Counted from the stretch's first letter, positions 26,827-35,913 are shown. The stretch: 64,000 nt of DNA from Agrobacterium tumefaciens (GCF_013318015.2 NZ_CP115842.1:434001-498000), one strand, 5' to 3'. Made by a program: numbers and translations. Notes: generated from the sequence alone by a model not told the origin.

Positions 26827-28185
26827 TCAGCCCCGAATAATCTCTTCCGCAGCCATCGCCACACCCAGAACGTGGTCATCCGTGCCGTGCAGGCCTGATA
26901 GCAGCAGGCCAACGGGCATGCCCGCCTCACCCGTGCCGCAGGGAATGGAAACGCCGCAGAGATCGAAGAAGTTGCCGATCTGGGTGTTGCGCAGGGTCTT
27001 GGCATTCATTGCAAAGAAGGTCTCATCATTCTCCACAAGCGGTGCGACCTTGGCCGCGACATGAGGCAATGTCGGCGATATCAGCAGCTCATTCTTGCCA
27101 ATCATGCCCGAAAAAGCCGCCGTCATGCGTTCGCGCGCCTCGATAATGGCGATGTAATCCGGCAGGGAGATATTTGCGCCCAGTCTTGCTCGCGCAACCA
27201 CGCGCGGGTCCATGCGAGCCGCATCAGCACCTTCCAGCCGCGCCTTGTGCAGGGCGAAGGCTTCCGCCGTTACCAGCGCACCCTTTTCCTTGATAAGATC
27301 GAATAATTGCGAAAAGACCGGGAATGCCTGCCGCCGTACAGAAGCGCCGGCCCGGGAAAGCCGTTCCACTGCCTGCTCGAAAGCGACCGCGACGCCCTCC
27401 TCGATGCCATCGAAAAACACTGTTTCCGGCACGACGAGTGACAAGCCGGACAGAGGCGTGCGCGCCGCATCAACAGCCGCCTTGCCACGCATGGCGGCAT
27501 CTACCCACACGGCGTCCTGCACAGTGCGAGTGAGCGGGCCGAGCGAATCGAGACTTTTAGCCAGCGGATAGACGCCGCGCATCGAGTAACGGCCGCGGCT
27601 CGCCTTGTACCCCACCACACCGTTGAAGGCGGCGGGAATGCGCACCGATCCGCCGGTATCCGTACCGATTGCCACCGGCACCAGACCGGCCGCAACCGCG
27701 ACACCCGCGCCGGAAGAAGAGCCGCCTGGCAGCCGGTGGCCATCCGTGGAAGCGGGATTGCGCGGCGTTCCGTAATGCGGGTTGATGCCAAGGCCGGAAA
27801 ACGCGAACTCGCTCATATTGGTACGGCCGATGCAGACCATCCCGGCCTCCTTCAGCGCGCTCACCACATCCGCGTCACGGGACGCAGGCGCATCATTCGA
27901 AAGCACCGTCGATCCAGCCGTGGTCACAGTGCCTTCGAGATCGAAAAGGTCCTTCCAGGCGACCGGAATACCGTCGAGCACGCCGCAGGATCGACCCTCG
28001 CGAATGCGTTTCAAGGCGCCTTCCGCCTCCGCCATGGCCCGCTCCGCCGTCAAGCCGACAAAGATCGCCCGGTCTTCCGATTTCCCGATTGCATCAAGGG
28101 TCTCTTCCGCCAAGGCGCGCGGATCAAGATGGCCGCTCTGGATGAGAATGGAAAGCTGCGCGATGTTTTTGCTCTTGTGAGCCAT
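26827..28185 (-). CDS. Amidase signature family hydrolase
   Basis: This 452-residue hydrolase has the complete Ser-cisSer-Lys triad: Lys78 (in VAWKDLF), Ser156 in the GGSSSGAG motif and nucleophile Ser180 in GTDTGGSVRIP, 24 residues apart as in characterised amidases. It would cleave a carboxamide to acid and ammonia. It lacks the GatB/GatC context and looks like a stand-alone catabolic amidase rather than GatA. No signal peptide is present. The gene is isolated, converges on the ThuA gene, and has its own promoter region. The substrate is not predictable. Confidence 0.88.
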   Translation of the reverse strand: MAHKSKNIAQLSILIQSGHLDPRALAEETLDAIGKSEDRAIFVGLTAERAMAEAEGALKRIREGRSCGVLDGIPVAWKDLFDLEGTVTTAGSTVLSNDAPASRDADVVSALKEAGMVCIGRTNMSEFAFSGLGINPHYGTPRNPASTDGHRLPGGSSSGAGVAVAAGLVPVAIGTDTGGSVRIPAAFNGVVGYKASRGRYSMRGVYPLAKSLDSLGPLTRTVQDAVWVDAAMRGKAAVDAARTPLSGLSLVVPETVFFDGIEEGVAVAFEQAVERLSRAGASVRRQAFPVFSQLFDLIKEKGALVTAEAFALHKARLEGADAARMDPRVVARARLGANISLPDYIAIIEARERMTAAFSGMIGKNELLISPTLPHVAAKVAPLVENDETFFAMNAKTLRNTQIGNFFDLCGVSIPCGTGEAGMPVGLLLSGLHGTDDHVLGVAMAAEEIIRG

Positions 28186-28531
28186 GATATGTTCCCTGAA
28201 ACCGGCATGTTACGCACAACATGCCGTTTATCGGCAGCTTGGCAAGGTCAATCGCGGTACCCTTGCAACCATAAAGCCCGGTTGATGAGCGCGAAAAGAG
28301 GCCCCAATGCATCGTCGTATTTGGCGCCGATGTCCCATCACAAGCCATCGAATATTTCAACCTGAGGTACATATTTTCGGCGCCTTATATAAGCGGCGAC
28401 TATAAAAAGACGGATTAATTCTTAATCGCATCTAAACTTTGTTGAATTATTTAGCAGACACCATTGAAATACATGCCCTATAAAAATTCCATAAAACAAT
28501 CATAACGCGACATCGCGGGGGAATATCGCGA
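28186..28531. promoter_or_regulatory. Intergenic region between the amidase and GGDEF-EAL genes
   Basis: No gene is seen in these 346 bases. They hold the divergent promoters. Two palindromes stand out near the GGDEF-EAL side: CTTATATAAG (28384-28393) and GATTAA-ttc-TTAATC (28413-28427). The 150 bases before the GGDEF-EAL start are distinctly AT-rich. Confidence 0.4.
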
Positions 28532-30850
28532 ATGGAAGAGACTGCCTATCGGGGGATAGATAGACAGACTGAAACCGGTGACACGCTTCGCTCAACGACG
28601 CAGCCGGTGCCGGGCCGCTTTTCGCGGCGGCGTTCGCTCGCCAGCAAGATAACCCTGATATTTCTCGGCGGCGTGATCTTTTCCTACAGCATCGGGGCGC
28701 TCGTCGGCTGGTACATGTTCGTTGCCGCCGCCAGCGAGCAATGGCTCAACCAGGCCCGCGTCAATTCACAGATTGCCAGCGCCACCCTGCGCAGCATCTA
28801 TACCTATGTCAGCGTCACCGCCGACACGGACGGACAGGTGAACGGCATCTTGACCGACAAGCCGATTGGCGACGACGCTTCCATCCTCGTTACCGGCTTC
28901 AACCCCAGCGACGTTCTCGCCCTCATCGGTGCGCAGACCAAGAATGCCGTCTGGCTTTTCCGCTACGATGAGGCCGATTCCGGATTCCGTCAAATCGCGG
29001 CGGCCTTCGACAACGCCACCGACGACGCCGAAAAACCGATTGCCACCGATCCCATCTTCTCCAGAGATGCGGTCGCCGCGCGTTTTGCCACCGGCTTTGC
29101 GACGATTGGCGATTCCAGCCATTATATCGGCCTGTTGCCGATCATCAGCACGGAAACGAAAAAGCCGATTGGCGCGGTCGCCGTCAGCATCGGCGGTTCG
29201 GACGCGCTTTATGGCGCGCAGCGCAAGCTCATCTACAATTCGCTCGTCGCCCTGATCGTTGTTCTGACCGTCACCGGCGTTCTCGTGACGCTGATTGCCA
29301 GGCATTTTCTGAAACCCGTTCCGGCGCTGGTGCAGGCGACACTCAGGATCGCCCGTGAGGAAACCGATGTCGTCACGCCGTTTCAGGATCGACGGGACGA
29401 GATCGGCGACATGGCCACCGCCATCGAAACCCTGCGGGAGGCCGTTCTGGAACGTGGACGGCTCAGGCAGATCCGCGACATGGCGCAGCAACTGGAACAT
29501 ATGGCCCATCACGATGCGCTGACGGGGCTTCCCAACCGCGTGCTCTTGATGAAGACGCTGGAGAACCGTCTCGAACATCTTTCCACGTCAGGCCAGCCGT
29601 TCAACGTCATGCTGCTCGATCTCGACCGCTTCAAGGCCGTCAACGATACGTTGGGACACGCGGCAGGCGACGCCCTGCTGGTGGCCGTGGCCTCGCGGAT
29701 TTCCTCCGTGCTCGGTGAAAACGACATGGTGAGCAGGCTCGGCGGCGACGAATTTGCGATCATACAAGCGGTGAGCGATAATTGTCGAGAGGATGCGGGC
29801 GCGCTGGCAAAGCGCGTGGTCCATGCGGTCTCGCGCAGCTTCAGCCTCGAAGGTAGCCATATAAGCGTCGATACCAGCATCGGCATCGCCTGCGCGCCCG
29901 ATCACGGCAACTCCGCCACCCAGCTTCTGCAACATGCGGACCTTGGTCTCTACCGGGCGAAATCCATGGGATGCGGCTTTTTTGTCTTTTACGAGCCTGG
30001 CATGGACATGGCGGCGCAGCACAAGCACGCGCTCGAAATAGACATGAAATCCGCGCTCGAAAACCACGAATTCGAGCTGTATTACCAGCCCGTGGTCAAT
30101 CTGGAGAGCGGCCGCATTGTCGCCTACGAGGCCCTTGCCAGATGGCGGCACAGCAAGCTTGGCATCATCACGCCGGATCGCTTCATAACGCTTGCCGAAG
30201 AAAACAATTTCATCAAACCTCTGGGCGAATGGGTTTTGGCGCAGGCCTGCATGGACGCCATGACCTGGCCCAGGGATATCCGACTTGCCGTCAATCTTTC
30301 CGCCGTGCAGCTTTGCAATGACGATATTGTCCCGATCGTTGACGGCGCGCTGAAAGCCTCCGGCTTCCCGGCCGAGCGGCTCGAGCTTGAAGTGACGGAA
30401 ACGGCAATGCTGGAGCGCGACAACAGCGCCAGGGCTTTAAAGCTGCTGAAGGAAATGGGCGTCCGCCTCGTGCTTGATGATTTCGGCACCGGTTATGCCG
30501 GGTTGAGCACGCTGACGCATGTTGCCTTCGACAAGATCAAGATCGACCGCGAATTCGTTTCCGGCCTGCCGGAAAATCCAATGTGCTCGGCCATCGTCAA
30601 CACCATCATCGACATGGCAGAACAGATCGGCCTGAAAGTCACCGCCGAGGGCGTGGAAGACAAGAAACAGGTCGAGGCCCTCAAGCTTTCCGGATGCGAC
30701 GAGGCACAGGGCTATTATTTTGCCGAGCCGGCGCCGCTTGCCCGGATACTCAAGAACCGTGCCGTCATCGCCCAAACCGGAAACGACGAATATAGCGACG
30801 TCGGGCGACCGATGCAGGAAACCTATTACCCGCCACAAAAAGCGATTTGA
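28532..30850 (+). CDS. Membrane GGDEF-EAL protein (c-di-GMP turnover) with periplasmic sensor
   Basis: This 772-residue protein should make or degrade cyclic di-GMP. Layout: cytoplasmic tail 1-38, transmembrane helix about 39-63, periplasmic region about 64-233, second helix about 234-257, HAMP-like linker to about 310, GGDEF domain about 325-490 (RLGGDEFA with GGDEF at 404-408) and EAL domain about 505-745 (YEALARW at 532-538, EVTETA, DDFGTGYAGL, DREFV). Both catalytic motifs are intact, so it may be bifunctional. The inhibitory I-site is not conserved: the RxxD position reads GEND (395-398). Two family-3 binding-protein genes follow after 30 nt, suggesting a ligand-linked input to the periplasmic domain. 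Confidence 0.93.
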   Translation: MEETAYRGIDRQTETGDTLRSTTQPVPGRFSRRRSLASKITLIFLGGVIFSYSIGALVGWYMFVAAASEQWLNQARVNSQIASATLRSIYTYVSVTADTDGQVNGILTDKPIGDDASILVTGFNPSDVLALIGAQTKNAVWLFRYDEADSGFRQIAAAFDNATDDAEKPIATDPIFSRDAVAARFATGFATIGDSSHYIGLLPIISTETKKPIGAVAVSIGGSDALYGAQRKLIYNSLVALIVVLTVTGVLVTLIARHFLKPVPALVQATLRIAREETDVVTPFQDRRDEIGDMATAIETLREAVLERGRLRQIRDMAQQLEHMAHHDALTGLPNRVLLMKTLENRLEHLSTSGQPFNVMLLDLDRFKAVNDTLGHAAGDALLVAVASRISSVLGENDMVSRLGGDEFAIIQAVSDNCREDAGALAKRVVHAVSRSFSLEGSHISVDTSIGIACAPDHGNSATQLLQHADLGLYRAKSMGCGFFVFYEPGMDMAAQHKHALEIDMKSALENHEFELYYQPVVNLESGRIVAYEALARWRHSKLGIITPDRFITLAEENNFIKPLGEWVLAQACMDAMTWPRDIRLAVNLSAVQLCNDDIVPIVDGALKASGFPAERLELEVTETAMLERDNSARALKLLKEMGVRLVLDDFGTGYAGLSTLTHVAFDKIKIDREFVSGLPENPMCSAIVNTIIDMAEQIGLKVTAEGVEDKKQVEALKLSGCDEAQGYYFAEPAPLARILKNRAVIAQTGNDEYSDVGRPMQETYYPPQKAI

Positions 30851-30880
30851 GAACGCGGCTGACAGCCAAAAGGACATAAA

Positions 30881-31774
30881 ATGCGCATTTCAGTATTTTG
30901 CCTTTTCCTCACATGCTTTATCCCCACAACTCCGGTGCAGGCCGCCGGCGAAGGCGATACGCTTCGGCAGATTGCCAAGACCGCGAAAATCCGCATCGGT
31001 TATCGTGAGGCCGAACCGCCGTTTTCCTATCAGCTGCCGGATGGAGAAGTGACCGGCTTCTCGACTGATCTTTGCCGCGCGATCAGCGAGGACATCCGCA
31101 CGCAACTGAAGCTGGACAAACTCGACATTGAATATGTAAAGGCCACGCCCGCAACCCGGTTCATTCTCGTCCGTAGCGGCAAGATCGATATTGAATGCGC
31201 GGCGACGACCAACAACAGCGAACGCCGGAAAATGGTAGATTTCTCCTATCCGAATTTCATGACCGCGACGCAATTTCTCTCCCGTAAACAGGACAATCTG
31301 AAGAGCCTTGCCGATCTGGCCGGACGCTCCGTCACATCCGCCTCCGGCACGGTCAACATCGAGCAGCTGAATGCGGTGAACCGCGAAAAGAACCTAAATA
31401 TCTCGGTGATGCCCACAAAAACCAATGAGGAAGCCTTCGAACTCGTCGTTGCCGGCAAGGCCTCTGCTTTCGTCATGGATGGCATATTGCTGGCGGCGCT
31501 GGCGGCAACATCGGAGAATCCCGACCTCTACGCGCTCTCGGACGAAACGCTGAGCGCACCCGAACCGTACGGCCTGGTGTTTCGGCGCAACGACCCGGCC
31601 TTCAAGGCGGCGGTCAACGAAAGCCTGCGGCAGATCTTCACCGGTCCCACCATTCACGGCCTTTACGAAAAATGGTTCACCAAACCCATTCCGCCCAATG
31701 GCATGAACCTGAACCTGCCGATGACCGCCTCGTTAAAACAAGCCTATGACCATCCGAGCGAATACCGGGACTGA
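30881..31774 (+). CDS. Orphan family-3 solute-binding protein (amino-acid type)
   Basis: This periplasmic binding protein of 297 residues has a signal peptide of about 21-22 residues (ending VQAA). The mature protein has family-3 features: IRIGYREAEPPFSYQLPDGE, GFSTDLCRAI, KIDIECAATTNNSERR and AFVMDGILLAA, like glutamate/aspartate-binding GltI. No permease or ATPase gene is nearby. It sits 30 nt after the GGDEF-EAL gene and directly before a paralogue, so it may work as a sensor subunit presenting a ligand to the membrane signalling protein. That role is inference. The ribosome-binding site is AAGGACA. Confidence 0.87.
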   Translation: MRISVFCLFLTCFIPTTPVQAAGEGDTLRQIAKTAKIRIGYREAEPPFSYQLPDGEVTGFSTDLCRAISEDIRTQLKLDKLDIEYVKATPATRFILVRSGKIDIECAATTNNSERRKMVDFSYPNFMTATQFLSRKQDNLKSLADLAGRSVTSASGTVNIEQLNAVNREKNLNISVMPTKTNEEAFELVVAGKASAFVMDGILLAALAATSENPDLYALSDETLSAPEPYGLVFRRNDPAFKAAVNESLRQIFTGPTIHGLYEKWFTKPIPPNGMNLNLPMTASLKQAYDHPSEYRD

Positions 31775-31841
31775 GGGAGTAAAAATCCCACCTCTATTTT
31801 ATGAAAATGTTTTGACAGATAATTTTGGCTGGAGATGCGCG

Positions 31842-32744
31842 ATGCAGAGATCGACATTGTGGCTCATGCTTGGGGTTTTTAGTCTTTTACCCACCATTGC
31901 AGCCGCCGACGAGACCCAACCGCCTACACTCGAAACCATTGCCAGAACCGGCACCATCCGGCTCGGCTTTGCCGACAGAAATCTTCCCTTTTCCTATATG
32001 GGAATTGGTCCGGAGCCGATCGGTTACAGCATCGAACTGTGCCTGAAGGTGGCGGATTCCATCAAGAAGAAGTTGGGCCTGCCGGAATTGAAAATCGATT
32101 TCGTCAAGCGCACCCCCAGCAACCGCATCACGCTTCTCAATGACGGCACAATCGACATGGAATGCGTGGCGAGCACGAATACGGAGGAAAGACGCAAGGC
32201 AGTGTGGTTTTCCTACAGCCACTTCATCACCGGCACGCGTTATGTCGCGCTGAAATCAAGCAACATGACAAGCGTCAGCGATCTTGCCGGACGAACCGTG
32301 GTGGTGACGACGGGAACGATCAATATCAGTCAGCTGAATGTGCTTAACCGCAAACTGGGACTGAACATCGCCGTCCTGCAAAATGACAGTACGGAAGGCA
32401 GTTTCGACATGGTGACGGAAGATCGAGCCTCGGCCTTCGTCATGGACGATATTCTTCTGAGGTCCTTCGTCGCTGAAACGGGCAAGCCAGAAGACTATTC
32501 CATCTCGAACGAATATCTCGCCCCACCACAACCCTATGGCCTGATGCTCCGACGGGGCGACACCGCCTTCAAGAACGCCGTCAACGAAGCCCTTGGGAAA
32601 ATTTATGCAAGCGGCGAAATCAACGCGATCTACGACAAGTGGTTCAACGCGCCGATCCCGCCGAACGGCATAAACCTCAAGCGCCCGCTTCCCGACGATC
32701 TGGCCGAGGCATTTAGAATGCCGGTCGATACGACGGCCGAGTAA
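31842..32744 (+). CDS. Second orphan family-3 solute-binding protein, paralogue
   Basis: This 300-residue periplasmic protein has a signal peptide of about 22 residues (ending AAA) and the same framework as the preceding gene product: IRLGFADRNLPFSYMG, IDMECVASTNTEERR, AFVMDDILLRSF, QPYGLMLRRGD and a C-terminal YDKWFNAPIPPNGINL matching YEKWFTKPIPPNGMNL. The pair therefore arose by tandem duplication. ATG 31842 has GGAG at 31831-31834; longer in-frame extensions overlap the upstream gene and are not supported. A terminator-like stem follows but its T-run serves the opposite strand. Confidence 0.87.
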   Translation: MQRSTLWLMLGVFSLLPTIAAADETQPPTLETIARTGTIRLGFADRNLPFSYMGIGPEPIGYSIELCLKVADSIKKKLGLPELKIDFVKRTPSNRITLLNDGTIDMECVASTNTEERRKAVWFSYSHFITGTRYVALKSSNMTSVSDLAGRTVVVTTGTINISQLNVLNRKLGLNIAVLQNDSTEGSFDMVTEDRASAFVMDDILLRSFVAETGKPEDYSISNEYLAPPQPYGLMLRRGDTAFKNAVNEALGKIYASGEINAIYDKWFNAPIPPNGINLKRPLPDDLAEAFRMPVDTTAE

Positions 32745-32773
32745 AGAAAAACGCCGCCCTGCAAGGGGCGGCG
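32743..32773 (-). terminator. Rho-independent terminator of the minCDE operon
   Basis: CGCCGCCC (32752-32759) pairs with GGGCGGCG (32766-32773) around a 6-nt loop. The A-rich stretch 32743-32751 reads as a T-run on the minus strand, so it terminates transcription from minE, which stops at 32790. Confidence 0.75.
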
Positions 32774-32789
32774 GTATTCGGAGAAAACA

Positions 32790-33050
32790 TCACGCGGCGC
32801 GCAGGTCGGCGCTCAACGGTATCTCGACATCGATCTCCAGTATGGAGACGTGCTCGTCACGATCCATCTTCACATGCACCCGATCGTTATCGATCTGCAC
32901 ATGCTTGGCGATGACGGCGAGAATTTCTTCCCGGAGGACGGCGACGAGATCGGTTCCCGACGACGCCCTTTCGTGGGCAAGCAGCACCTGCAGTCGCTCG
33001 CGCGCAAGCGGTGCCGACTTTTGTTTACGGAATAGGCCGAAAATGCTCAT
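32790..33050 (-). CDS. minE: MinE, division-site topological specificity factor
   Basis: This 86-residue MinE stimulates the MinD ATPase and drives MinCD off the membrane, so that division septa form at the right place. The N-terminal membrane/MinD-binding segment reads [24 protein letters not shown] residues, followed by LLAHERAS and the C-terminal topological domain with [21 protein letters not shown]. The ATG overlaps the minD stop (ATGA), and a GGAGG-like site lies in the end of minD. Terminator follows at 32743-32773. Confidence 0.97.
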   Translation of the reverse strand: MSIFGLFRKQKSAPLARERLQVLLAHERASSGTDLVAVLREEILAVIAKHVQIDNDRVHVKMDRDEHVSILEIDVEIPLSADLRAA

Positions 33051-33862
33051 GCAGCCCTCCTAGCAAAGATCTTGGAGAAGATACCCCGCTTTTCGCCCGG
33101 AATGACCACCGGAATGTCCTCGCCTGACAGGCGGCGGGCAGCGTCGAAGTAAGCCATGGCAGGTGCACAACGGGCATCCGCGAGCGTAACCGGTGCACCG
33201 ACGTTGGAAGCACGCAGCACATCCGTGCTTTCGGGAATGATACCGAGCAGCGGAATGGAGAGGATTTCCAGAACGTCGTCGACCTTCAGCATGTCGCCGC
33301 GCTCGGCACGGGCCGAATCGTAGCGCGTCAGAAGCAGGTGCTTTTCCATGCGCTCGCCGCGTTCGGCCTTCAGCGTCTTGGAATCGAGCAGGCCGATGAT
33401 GCGGTCACTGTCACGCACCGAGGAGACTTCCGGATTGGTGACCACGACGGCCACATCCGCATGGCGCATGGCCAACGTCGCTCCGCGTTCGATACCGGCC
33501 GGGCTGTCGCAGATGACCCAGTCGAAATGTTTCTTCAACTCGGCGATTACCCATTCCACGCCTTCCGGCGTCAGATTGTCCTTGTCGCGTGTCTGCGAGG
33601 CGGGCAGCAGGAACAGCGTCTCGAGGCGCTTGTCGCGGATCAGCGCCTGCGTCAGCTTGGCATCGCCCTGGATGACGTTGACGAGATCGTAGACCACCCG
33701 GCGTTCAGCACCCATGACGAGATCGAGGTTACGCAGTCCGACGTCAAAATCGACAACCACGACCTTCTGCTTGTTCTGCGCCAATGCGGCGCCAAGCGCT
33801 GCGGTCGAGGTGGTCTTGCCAACCCCGCCCTTGCCGGAAGTAACAACGACTACCTTCCCCAT
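33047..33862 (-). CDS. minD: MinD, septum-site determining ATPase
   Basis: This 271-residue ParA/MinD ATPase recruits MinC to the membrane to block polar FtsZ assembly. The deviant Walker A is [10 protein letters not shown] (Lys11 and Lys16), then [19 protein letters not shown] switch I and [12 protein letters not shown]. The C-terminus [20 protein letters not shown] tail is the amphipathic membrane-targeting helix. ATG 33862 is chosen at [13 protein letters not shown] with AGGAGAG upstream; an in-frame ATG 45 nt earlier would add 15 unconserved residues. Confidence 0.97.
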   Translation of the reverse strand: MGKVVVVTSGKGGVGKTTSTAALGAALAQNKQKVVVVDFDVGLRNLDLVMGAERRVVYDLVNVIQGDAKLTQALIRDKRLETLFLLPASQTRDKDNLTPEGVEWVIAELKKHFDWVICDSPAGIERGATLAMRHADVAVVVTNPEVSSVRDSDRIIGLLDSKTLKAERGERMEKHLLLTRYDSARAERGDMLKVDDVLEILSIPLLGIIPESTDVLRASNVGAPVTLADARCAPAMAYFDAARRLSGEDIPVVIPGEKRGIFSKIFARRAA

Positions 33863-33899
33863 ACGGCTCTCCTGTTCCTGTGTTGTTTTCTCTATGTCG

Positions 33900-34628
33900 T
33901 CAGCCAAGTTTTTCGGCCTTTATCGTATCGTTTTCCAGCCACAGCTGAACGGGCTGGCCGCGCAGCTTGTCGTCAATGTCCTCGGCAACCTTGTAGACGC
34001 CGTCGATTGCCAGTAGCTCCGCTTCCAGCTTGCGGCAGAAGATGCGCGCCGAAACATTGCCAAGCGAACCGGCCATGGCGCGACCGCGCAACGCCCCGTA
34101 AATATGCACCGACCCGCCCGCGATGATTTCCGCACCCGAGGCGACCGAACCGATGACGGTCACATCGCCTTCGGGGAACATGATCGACTGGCCGGAGCGC
34201 ACCGGCTCGTTGATGACCAGCGACTGGACCACGGCCCGAACCTCGCCCGAAGCGCGCGGCTTTTCTTCGGGCAATTCGGCGGCAATGGCGACGGGCTCGA
34301 CCTCGACATCTGAAGCGGGCTTTCCGCCCTTCAGCGACGGCGGCATGCCCGGCTCGATCATCGAGGGGCGAACACCTTCGATCCCCATGATGCCGACATT
34401 ACGTTCCGTCAGCGCTGCCAGCAGAGCCTTCAGCCCTGCCTTGTCCAGCGACAGCTCAGACGCATCCAGAACCACCGGACGCGACAGGAAGAACCCGGCT
34501 GAACGTGCAGCAAGATCATCCAGCCGTTCCAGCCATTGATCGAGCGGAGCTTCAGGGGACAGAACGACCGCGAGGAAGGAGCGGCCTTTGATACGGATCG
34601 AACGCTGGTCTGTTAGCACTTTGGTCAT
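33900..34628 (-). CDS. minC: MinC, septum-site determining FtsZ inhibitor
   Basis: This 242-residue MinC has an N-terminal FtsZ-inhibiting domain (about 1-105), a linker rich in Pro, Glu and Lys, and a C-terminal beta-helix that binds MinD and FtsZ (about 130-235: RSGQSIMFPEGDVTVIGSVASGAEI, then GGSVHIYGALRGRAMAG and RIFCRKLEAELLAIDG). It is the first gene of minCDE, 37 nt before minD. A CtrA-type site within an 11-bp tandem repeat lies 38-60 nt upstream, so cell-cycle control is likely. Confidence 0.96.
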   Translation of the reverse strand: MTKVLTDQRSIRIKGRSFLAVVLSPEAPLDQWLERLDDLAARSAGFFLSRPVVLDASELSLDKAGLKALLAALTERNVGIMGIEGVRPSMIEPGMPPSLKGGKPASDVEVEPVAIAAELPEEKPRASGEVRAVVQSLVINEPVRSGQSIMFPEGDVTVIGSVASGAEIIAGGSVHIYGALRGRAMAGSLGNVSARIFCRKLEAELLAIDGVYKVAEDIDDKLRGQPVQLWLENDTIKAEKLG

Positions 34629-35036
34629 CTAGGTAAACAAATCGTTGACAATTAGGTACCTCGAATATGGTTAACAAATGGTTAACAACGCCCCTTAAAC
34701 GACGGTTTCGTTAAGAGAATTCCGCTGCGAAAAATCTCATGCACAACATTCATAAGCTCCGTTTAGCTTTTGATTTTGCGAACTTTGACTTCTTTCGAAA
34801 ACTCACAATAGCAGTTGATCCTTGCTGCAACCTGACGCCCGCATGACCGTATGCGGACGCCCTCCCCTGCCTGACCATGCCCCGAGTCGCAGTCCGTTCA
34901 AACTGTCCGATTCCGGCACGATGTCCGCCACTGGCGGATGGGTCGCCATTTGCTTGAGGAGCGGAAAAACGATTCCGTTATGCCTGCCGATGCTATAGAC
35001 ACGAGGCCAACCCGACACATCCAACGGAAGAATGCG
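34629..35036. promoter_or_regulatory. Divergent region upstream of minC, with CtrA-type site
   Basis: No gene is seen in these 408 bases. ATGGTTAACAA occurs twice in perfect tandem (34667-34677 and 34678-34688), creating TTAA-N7-TTAA at 34671-34685, which matches the CtrA consensus TTAA-N7-TTAA(C). It sits 42 nt before minC. The rest, toward the HAD gene, shows nothing further that I can support. Confidence 0.65.
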
Positions 35037-35723
35037 ATGCACAGCAAAGTCCCGGCGACCGCCCAGATCTCCTCGCGCGAATATGGCGCCTTCCTGTTCG
35101 ACATGGATGGAACGCTGCTGAATTCCATTGCGGTGGTAGAGCGGGTCTGGCGCGAATGGGCCGTAGACAACGGGATAGAGCCGGAGGCTTTCCTGCAGCG
35201 CATCCATGGCATGCGCGCATCCGAGGTTGTGCGTCGCGAGGCAGTTCCCGGCCTCGATATCCAGGAACAGGCGGATATGCTTTTGCAAAAGGAAATGGAC
35301 GATGTTGACGGCATCCTCCAGATTCCGCAGGCAGCCGCATTTCTTGAGAAATTGCCGGCCGGAAAATGGGCTATCGTCACCTCCGCCGCCCGCGCCCTTG
35401 CCGAACTCCGGTTGGCTGCGGCAGGCCTCACACCGCCTCCAGTGATGATCTGCGCCGAGGACGTTGTGAACGGCAAGCCTGACCCGGAGGGTTACAGAAA
35501 GGCTGCTGCGAAGCTCGGCGTTGCACCTGAAGACTGCGTCGTCTTCGAAGATGCGCCCGCCGGCATTCAGGCGGGGGAAAGCATGGGCGCAACGGTCGTG
35601 GTCATTAACGCCACTCATTCGCATCCCATCGAAACGCCGCACCTTTCGATCGGTGGGTACGGTGAGCTGGACGTCACTATCGGCGACGGCGGCGGCTTGA
35701 AGCTCACAAGTAACAAGGGCTGA
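35037..35723 (+). CDS. HAD-family sugar-phosphate phosphatase
   Basis: This 228-residue HAD hydrolase is of the beta-phosphoglucomutase/DOG phosphatase type. Motif I is FLFDMDGTLLNSI (both catalytic Asp present), motif II is IVTSAA, the motif III Lys is in NGKPDPEGY, and motif IV is CVVFEDAPAGIQAG. A small helical cap lies between motifs I and II. Close relatives hydrolyse hexose phosphates, 2-deoxyglucose-6-phosphate or glycerol phosphate. ATG 35037 has GGAAG 6 nt upstream; a longer in-frame start at 34938 adds 33 unconserved residues. It stands alone. Confidence 0.85.
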   Translation: MHSKVPATAQISSREYGAFLFDMDGTLLNSIAVVERVWREWAVDNGIEPEAFLQRIHGMRASEVVRREAVPGLDIQEQADMLLQKEMDDVDGILQIPQAAAFLEKLPAGKWAIVTSAARALAELRLAAAGLTPPPVMICAEDVVNGKPDPEGYRKAAAKLGVAPEDCVVFEDAPAGIQAGESMGATVVVINATHSHPIETPHLSIGGYGELDVTIGDGGGLKLTSNKG

Positions 35724-35744
35724 AAAGCCAACCCAAACATGCGG

Positions 35745-35773
35745 TGTCATCCTCGGGTCTGTCCCGAGGATCA
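35745..35773. repeat. Dispersed intergenic palindromic unit
   Basis: ATCCTCGGG (35749-35757) and CCCGAGGAT (35763-35771) form a 9-bp perfect inverted repeat preceded by TGTC. It is the classic form of the rhizobial intergenic palindrome and is related to units near 6511, 58121 and 58206. It may also end the HAD transcript. Confidence 0.6.
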
Positions 35774-35895
35774 ATCACGTTTCGTAAAATCCAATCCATT
35801 GCGCCGAGCCTGCCGCACCGGTCTCCAGTCTTTCGCCGTGTAGTTTTCCTCTAGCGGCCAATTGACAGCACCGCATAAATCCTACCTAATAAAAT

Positions 35896-35913
35896 TGGTA
35901 AGACCATCTTACC
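35896..35913 (+). promoter_or_regulatory. UxuR/FadR-type operator before the GntR gene
   Basis: TGGTAAGACCA (35896-35906) fits the TGGT-N3-ACCA operator of UxuR/ExuR/FadR-type GntR regulators. It overlaps a perfect inverted repeat GGTAAGA-cca-TCTTACC (35897-35913). It lies 41 nt before the gntR start and is probably autoregulatory. Confidence 0.7.
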
